Assembly: GCA_950295325.1 (NCBI GenBank)
Contig: OX485803.1
Span: 3,408,001-3,472,000, forward strand
From: Polytrichum commune
Taxonomy: Eukaryota > Streptophyta > Polytrichopsida > Polytrichales > Polytrichaceae
Direction of reading: 5' to 3'
Length of the DNA: 64,000 nt
Each line of letters starts with the position of its first letter. Within the stretch, counting starts at the first letter, position 1. A program made the translations under genes and the position numbers. Below the pieces are notes generated by a model, which ran no database searches, was not told the DNA's origin, and saw only the letters and a program-made list of their open reading frames with translations. Positions 57,720 through 64,000 of this stretch are shown piece after piece.

Positions 57720-60017
57720 CGTGGATAGACCTAGTGGAGCCTTTTAAGTTTTTAACTACCCGCACTAGTATGGGCAAACCTGAAAATCTTGATTGAGAAT
57801 ATTGAGGCTAGTGAGTGGTAATGGAAGCTTACAAAGAGTTGGGAGCGTGTTCATAAGACCGAGGGTCTAAAACTCTCATCACTCGGCTCCACTAAACAAA
57901 GGGTATAAGTTAAATGCCATGTGCTCAGCACTTTAGTTTATTGAGGGAGGTTGGACTAATTTGTGTGTGGCTTTGGTTGTGCATAATTAGTGGCATCTCA
58001 AATCCATTGAGTCCCTTTCTTTATGCTAAATATATACTCATAACAAATATCATTCCAGTGACAACCCAAAGTCATAATGGCTTATGCCCTTTGGGATGAT
58101 CTTTGCAGTGCTCAATCATAAAAGTTTCGACCATCATATTTGAGCATGTTCTATAAACATACATTTTCCAATTTAGATTGTGACACCAGGGTTGAACGTA
58201 ACACGTTCTTCACAATTGTTGTGGCGATGACGGAATAGGTGGAGGTGTAGGGATAAAAGAGGAGAGATAAAAAGAAGAGGAGAAGATAAATTGTTTGTTT
58301 ACACTTGGGAAGAGTTTATTATCTATTGGCCACTCACAATTCATCATTCTATCATCCACAAAGTCACCACCTAACAAAACACAAACTTTGTTGTCCACAC
58401 ATTCATATATGTTATTTTCTAAGACCCAAGTTGCATTTGGAGAGAGGGAATTATCATATATGAGCGTATTTCTTATCCAACCAACATAAAAGCCTTGGAA
58501 TAGTATGCAACCCAAAGGTTCATTTTTGGTAGTTGACTTGACACATAAATTGACTTTAAAGAACCCAACCTAGTTAGCACGGGATTATTTAAGATGAATT
58601 GGCGACAACATTTCATGTTAAATGGATGAGAGGTACGCACATGTAAGATAATTCTCTCTCCATTGTCGTTAAGGTAGATGTATCTTTAATTGTGCCTTTT
58701 ACAACTAGCTCACTTCTCCTAGGATATGTATCACGCAATTAACATGAGATAGTTAGCAAACCCATATCAAGGTTAAAGCCACTTTCCTTGTAATTTTGGA
58801 GTTCATATGAATATCATATTCAATATCAAAGTGAAGAATTTGTGCTCAATTATATGGTTATGTAGGTCCCCCCCCCCCCCAATAAGATTGACTATTGAGT
58901 CTAGAACGTTTATTGTATTTTTAGCATGCAATTCAATCAATTTTACAAACATGTCTTTTTGGTATTTGTTTTTGGAATCACACCAAACCACATACAACTC
59001 AGGATATACAAGTGTCCGATCAAGATAAGTAACCAAATTGGCATGTCTCCTTTAGGTTGACCCAAGCAGGGCCATTGGGTGGTTGTCATTGTTGCATTCA
59101 AGTTTCTAAGTGACTTAAGTGTTTACTAATGGCCACCAAGTGTTGAGATTACCCAGGTATCACAAATTGTATTTTGAAAACAACGTGCGGCATAATATAA
59201 GGGGGATTAAATTCATTTGGCATAAAGATTAAAAAAAATCAAATAATTAAGGGACCATTAAAAGTAGACAATCCCATTGCAAGTAAGGTAGATAGGTTTA
59301 AAATGTGGGCCATTCTTTTTTTTGTAAAAATGATATAGGGGCTGAAAATAAGGATCCTAGGATGTATGTTTAGTAAGATCAATTTTGTACGCATGCCTCA
59401 CGAGGGATGGATAAAAAATGGCTCATTATTTGCCCAAAAATGGATGAAGATCGCAACGCCCGATACTGGTCGTCTTCTTGCACTGTTGTTTATGAAAAAC
59501 ACTTAGGGTTTTGTTTCTTCCTTGAGTCTATTGTGTTTTGGGCAACTTTTTGTTGAAGTTTCTCCTTGTTGAAGCTTATGGTAACAAAGTCCAACGAGTA
59601 TGTCTTGTTGTAGTTGGTTTAAGATCCCCTTTGTAGAGTCTACTTTGTAGTTGCTTTAGGATCAGGGGCAGCCGTGAAGTTCCATATAGGGTTTCAATTT
59701 TCTTGGCGAAAGGTACTACAGTTGTTTTGGAATCGGTTTAGGATTTAGAGTTTTGTGTGTGGCTTGTTATTGATTGTTCCGCTTTTGTTGGGGGTGGTTG
59801 TGCTACTGTATAAATCGTGGGTTTTGAATAACCCAATGCCCGACCACCTTCACATGAGTTTTTTTGCATGCCTCGATGTAATGGACCTCTATGCACCTCA
59901 AGTCAAGTTGGCCGCGAGAATAGTTTGTCCATCACGGTGGGTTCAGTTGACAATGTGGGAGTCTAGGTAACCCCTACTCTTAGATCTTGATGTTTGTATG
60001 TTTTTTTTTTGTCGTAA
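57720..60017. other. Spacer, nothing recognised
   Basis: It includes a C(10-12) run near 58868. The minus-strand frame at 58515-58210 (101 codons) has no recognised domain. Confidence 0.3.
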
Positions 60018-60271
60018 CACTACAAGAGTTTATATGACCTATTTGACAAAAATGTGACGAAATTCTGTTAATTTGGGTGTCATATAGGGCACCTTGATTC
60101 GGTCATACAATTAACAGAGTTCTGTCAATTTCTTTGTCATCTGGGACAATTATACACGTAGGATTCCATTTACTCCGGCCCCCTTGCCATGTTGGATTCT
60201 TTTTACCTCGTCATTTACCCATGGTGATGTGGTTTAATGTCCAAGTTATACTAGTAAAAACATCCTAAATT

Positions 60272-60447
60272 AGTAATCCACCCTCGCATTCGTGGCCTAC
60301 TCACATAGGTCTAAGGGCAAAGGGCCACCTCACCTAACCTAGGCGAATGGACAAAGCCACCTACCTACCCTAGGGTGAGGGGTCAAGGGGATCGAACCTT
60401 GAACCTCTTGGCTATAGTGTGAAGGCCTTAGCCACTAAAGTCACCGC
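60272..60447 (-). mobile_element. tRNA-derived SINE nested in the CACTA element
   Basis: On the minus strand: A-box-like GACTTTAGTGGCTAAGGCCT and, about 40 bp on, B-box-like AAGGTTCGATCCCCTTGACC, then a body with TAGGTAGGTGG. It is similar in design to the SINE at 25.6 kb but a different sequence. No target duplication was resolved. Confidence 0.65.
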
Positions 60448-60689
60448 TCATTACATGATATAGGCCAAGTATGTAAGAGTTTTGTATGAAGAAGCCATAA
60501 GACTTATAAACTTATGTATATATATTTTTTAATTAGTGAAAGTAAAAACAAGCATAGAATTAATGTATTTACTGTTTTTAATTAGTACGTATTGTATTTG
60601 TATTAAAAACAATTTACAAAAATACTCCTAAACATTATTACAGTAATTATTGTAATTATTTTAACTACATTAATTACAATAATTTCAGT

Positions 60690-60875
60690 ATTTTACTGAA
60701 AATAGCAAATTTCAATATTTACTTAAATTAGCAAATTTCAGTATTTACCTAAATTAGCAAATTTCAATATTTACCTAAATTAGCAAATTTCAATATTTAC
60801 TTAAATTAGCAAATTTCAGTATTTACTTAAATTAGCAAATTTCAGTATTTACTTAAATTGGTAATTTCAGTATTT
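60690..60875. repeat. 26 bp tandem repeat, about seven units
   Basis: The unit AGCAAATTTCAATATTTACT plus TAAATT varies at two positions (CAATATT/CAGTATT, ACTT/ACCT). The last unit is degraded (GGTAATTTCAG). Confidence 0.9.
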
Positions 60876-61186
60876 ACATTAATTAATTAAATTAGTTATT
60901 ACATTATTTATAGTAAATACATTATTTATATTAATTACTTATACTAGTAATTACAATACTTAAAAACCTTTTGTAACACCTTTTGTTGTTAATAAATATG
61001 AGACACATGCTCAGGTGAAGGGAATAAGTTAAACGTGAAATATATAAATCTGATGACAGAAAATTGACACAAATTTTGAATAATGTCCGAATTGACAAAA
61101 ACTCATAGCTTTGAGCTGATTTTGTCACTTCGGACATTTTAGTGTCACATTTTTGTCAATTATACACCCATTTCCTTGTAGTGTAA

Positions 61187-63835
61187 GATTGTTTGTTTCT
61201 TTGGTACATGATTGGACACTAAGGTATGGGACATGGTTACATAGGCTTGTTTTGTTTTGCATACCCTAAACCCACCTACATAAGCTTGTAGGAAACCACA
61301 TGACTTCTACATAGCTGCAATGGTGGTGGTTTCTTTTGTGTTTGAGTCAGACTTTTACGGAGCAAGTGTTGCGTTTGTGAACACACGCTCGCTCTTGTTG
61401 TGTCTCCACCCTACGCCTTCTTCTTTTTATGCATGAAGGTTATGATCTATGGGTTATAAAACTGCAAATTTTAAAGCAAATTTTAAATTGCATTATACTT
61501 AAGTATCTACATGTTCTTCACCACTTGCAATTGTATGATATCATTTAGGTTATGGTCTTGGAATGATATGCATCATGTTATCACACTCGTTCTTCTATGA
61601 CGTGATTAACGATACACATATTTTGCACAAATTAAGATTTGTTTTAGTAAACACAAGTCTTTCACCTATGTTAAGTTTTTGCACTTAGTTTTTGGAATAG
61701 TATGTATGCTTTATGCCTTTTTGTTGCCCATACTTTTTCCCTCCACTTTTGCATTGTATACACTTTTAAATTTTTTTAAAAGAAAAATTCAAATGAATGT
61801 AGACTATAGAAAATTGCAATGACATGGGCAATATAAGTAATGGTAGGGTGCAAAAAAATAGGCCATTCTAGAGAAGTAAGTAATTATAAGAATATATCAA
61901 TTCATGCTTTGGAGATAAATAGCCCTTAAACAAATACCCCTCTGCTACACGTGGTGCACACAATTCCTATAGAGTGACCTACCCAAGCGAGATTACTAGT
62001 GTTGGGGTGGGTATTTTATTTTGTTACTAACCTTTGTATCTATTTTTGAAGAACAATTAGAAGAAAAGAACCTTCAATAAAAGAACATCCAGTCCCAATT
62101 ATTTTCATAACTCAAAGATCTGGTGGTTTTCTTGAAAATATTGACAAAGAACCGGCAATTTTTTAGAAGGTTATTTAAATGGGTTGTGAGTTTTGAGAAA
62201 TACAATTTTTTTTAATTTACCTTAATAACCAACAGGAGTTTGGTGCCAATTTTAATACCTGCCCAAAACTTGACATTACCAAAGACTGGAGTTGGGCAAC
62301 CCTCAACCAATCCCCGCATGTGATTTTAGCTAGCTAGTAGCTACAAAAGAATTGGAGAGCCCAATAATACCATGTGGTTATGAGATGACATGAGAATATC
62401 CTTGGTATTAATTGACACCATGTCATTGTCCACCAAATTTTGAAGCTAATACCATGTACATTGATAAATTACTTGTAACTACAAATAGAATCAACCATGA
62501 GAACCATGTGTCTAGTGTCAAGTAGAGAGACCTTTGGACCAACACATAATGTCTTTATAGTTACAATTGTAACTAAACTAGACATTGAGAAGTTTCGGAG
62601 CATGTGCAATCACTGTCAAAGTGGTCATCATCATGTATCCACTTGGACCAAAAACATTTTTTTGGATCATAGGTAAGAACCAAAGTGGAGTTGTTGAAGT
62701 ATTTGGGAAGAATGACAAAAATAGGCATGTGTCAAATTGTAATCGCATGATTGATGCAAAGCCCCTCACTTGAGAGTCAAGGCTTCTGCATAACGTAAAG
62801 AAATACATCTTTATGTCAAGCAATCATAGAGCTCAATCCTTGATTTCATGAAAGCAAGCTTGTAATGTCATGGTTGCCAAGTTGTAAGTGAGTCTCTTGA
62901 TGCAAATAAATTCTAGCATAAATTGGTTTAAGTTCACCAACTTCCACATTCTACATCTTTCGCTTTGGGATCTCTTATCATCATCCACTCAACATTTGTT
63001 TTATACTCATTTGAAGGCCCCCAATCCCAACATTGTGATGTATATTCAATTGTAGATTTCCAAGTAATTTTGGATGTTAAAGGTCAATATGTAGTAGCTT
63101 TTTCTTCCTGTTGGTTTTCAACATAAATTGGTTGTTAACAAGATTTAGGGTGCGTCAGGGATTTAGGACAGAATAAATCCAGGTACGGACATGAGATTGA
63201 AAATACCAAGGTTTGTATGCAATAAATCTTCCTCATTTTTTAAATCCTACTCAAGGGGTCGAATCATTTATTATATTATTACTTCCTATCAAATGCTTAT
63301 AGAAGTATTTGATGAGAACAACAATGATGTTGCTAGTGCCAATTGTATGGATGTAGTTTGGAATTCACCTTTACAATAAAAAAGATTATGTTTACCTTAA
63401 AGCAAGCATTAAAATTTGATAATACATATTTAATTTGACTTGGAACCACAACACTTTTAAACAATCGTTTTACCCAATATTCTATTGTTTTCATTTGTAT
63501 AGGGTAATATCACTTATTATTATTATATCATCATCATCATCATCATCATGAAAATGATTCTTTGAAGTGAACGTATAGGACTCAATTCTCACGACCTGTC
63601 AATATTCTAATAGGGTACATGTCAATATCCTAATAAATAAATCATACAAAATCTTGATATCCAAATTTAATTAATACATACTTGAAACAATCATAAATTT
63701 TAGAGAAGTATACCAATAATGTTTGGGTTTTTTTTTGATGCTACCTAAACCATATATCGTCGTCATTGGTTGGGTGAAGCATCACGGAGACTTTAATTTG
63801 AGAATGGGATAATGTGCTTTTTGGAGACAAAATGT
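61187..63835. other. Spacer, nothing recognised
   Basis: AT-rich with a short CAT repeat at 63528-63549; no supported gene. Confidence 0.3.
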
Positions 63836-64000
63836 CCAAGGGCTGCTTCACTCTATGGCCGAAGGTCGAGAGGCCGTCAATTTCCACCAATCAGATTGCG
63901 AGAAAGCAAGAATTCGGCTTCTCGACCCTTCACACTAGAGGCCAAAGTCCAAAGGCAATTGCTCTCCAAAATGCTTACATGGTAGTACTTTTTGACCAAG
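63836..64000 (-). repeat. Inverted copy of the 22950-23112 repeat, cut by the window end
   Basis: GGGCTGCTTCACTCTATGGC through TTTTTGACCAAG is the reverse complement of CTTGGTCAAAA..GGAGTGGCCC at 22950-23112, with shared CGAGAGGCCGTCAATTTCC and CTTCACACTAGAGGCCAAAG-type words. The element probably continues to the right of the window. Confidence 0.8.

Larger units (their letters stand above)
60018..61183. mobile_element. Non-autonomous CACTA element (1,166 bp) with TAA duplication
   Basis: CACTACAAGAGTTTATATGA at 60018 and the inverse end TTTCCTTGTAGTG at 61183. TAA is on both sides (60015-60017, 61184-61186), the 3 bp duplication expected of CACTA elements. Subterminal sequence near both ends repeats TTTGTCA/TGACAAA words. 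It has no transposase; it contains a SINE and a 26 bp tandem repeat. Confidence 0.9.

Overview
The window is nuclear DNA of a land plant. It has spliceosomal introns with GT..AG borders, an SMXL/ClpB-like developmental gene, plant-type CACTA and MULE transposons, tRNA-derived SINEs and many small inverted-repeat elements in AT-rich intergenic DNA. The sequence alone does not fix the species. The long repeat-rich spacers would suit a non-flowering lineage such as a fern, lycophyte or bryophyte, but that is a weak inference.

Layout. 1-0.74 kb: 5' end of a minus-strand gene that runs off the left edge (acidic, probably nuclear protein), followed by a spacer with short duplications. 3.74 kb: one exon-like fragment of a peroxisomal NAD-carrier-like gene. 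4.6-10.1 kb: a CACTA (EnSpm) transposon with a three-exon transposase broken by one TGA; its right end is visible, its left end is not. 10.1-30.3 kb: gene-poor DNA with a decayed Tigger/jerky-type transposase, a family of about 0.5 kb elements with GGGCCACTTCACA ends, several copies of a ~225 bp CTACAC-ended MITE family, a tandem/inverted repeat block, a 368 bp SINE with a perfect 12 bp target duplication, and a 944 bp TA-flanked element.

30.3-41.6 kb is the most striking region. It is a single 11,273 bp Mutator-like element with matching terminal inverted repeats and a perfect 10 bp target-site duplication. It carries two divergent genes. The minus-strand gene is a MULE transposase (WRKY/GCM-type zinc region, DDE core, SWIM zinc finger). 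The plus-strand gene joins a ParB-like DGNHR domain to a C-terminal N4/N6-type DNA methyltransferase AdoMet-binding domain. Between and inside the genes lie dense palindrome arrays: eleven 64-bp units centred on GTGCGTTAACGCAC, two 32-bp-period arrays of a GGGTCG-N2-CGACCC palindrome (one in the transposase intron, one at the 5' side of the methyltransferase gene), and a 54-bp-arm cruciform. This looks like a transposon with its own DNA-recognition and DNA-modification gene and matching target arrays. By analogy with VANDAL anti-silencing proteins it may act on the element's own epigenetic state. This copy is decaying: two in-frame TAG codons and a lost splice donor in the methyltransferase gene, and a frameshift in the transposase SWIM finger.

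44.9-50.25 kb holds an apparently intact five-exon SMXL gene on the minus strand (about 1259 aa), with an EAR motif but a degenerate RGKT degron (RVRT). Its introns and 5' region are full of local tandem duplications. 50.3-64 kb is spacer DNA with more MITEs, a perfect Tourist/Harbinger-type foldback with TTA duplication, a 1,166 bp non-autonomous CACTA element with TAA duplication that contains a nested SINE and a 26 bp tandem repeat, and at the right edge an inverted copy of a repeat seen at 23 kb.
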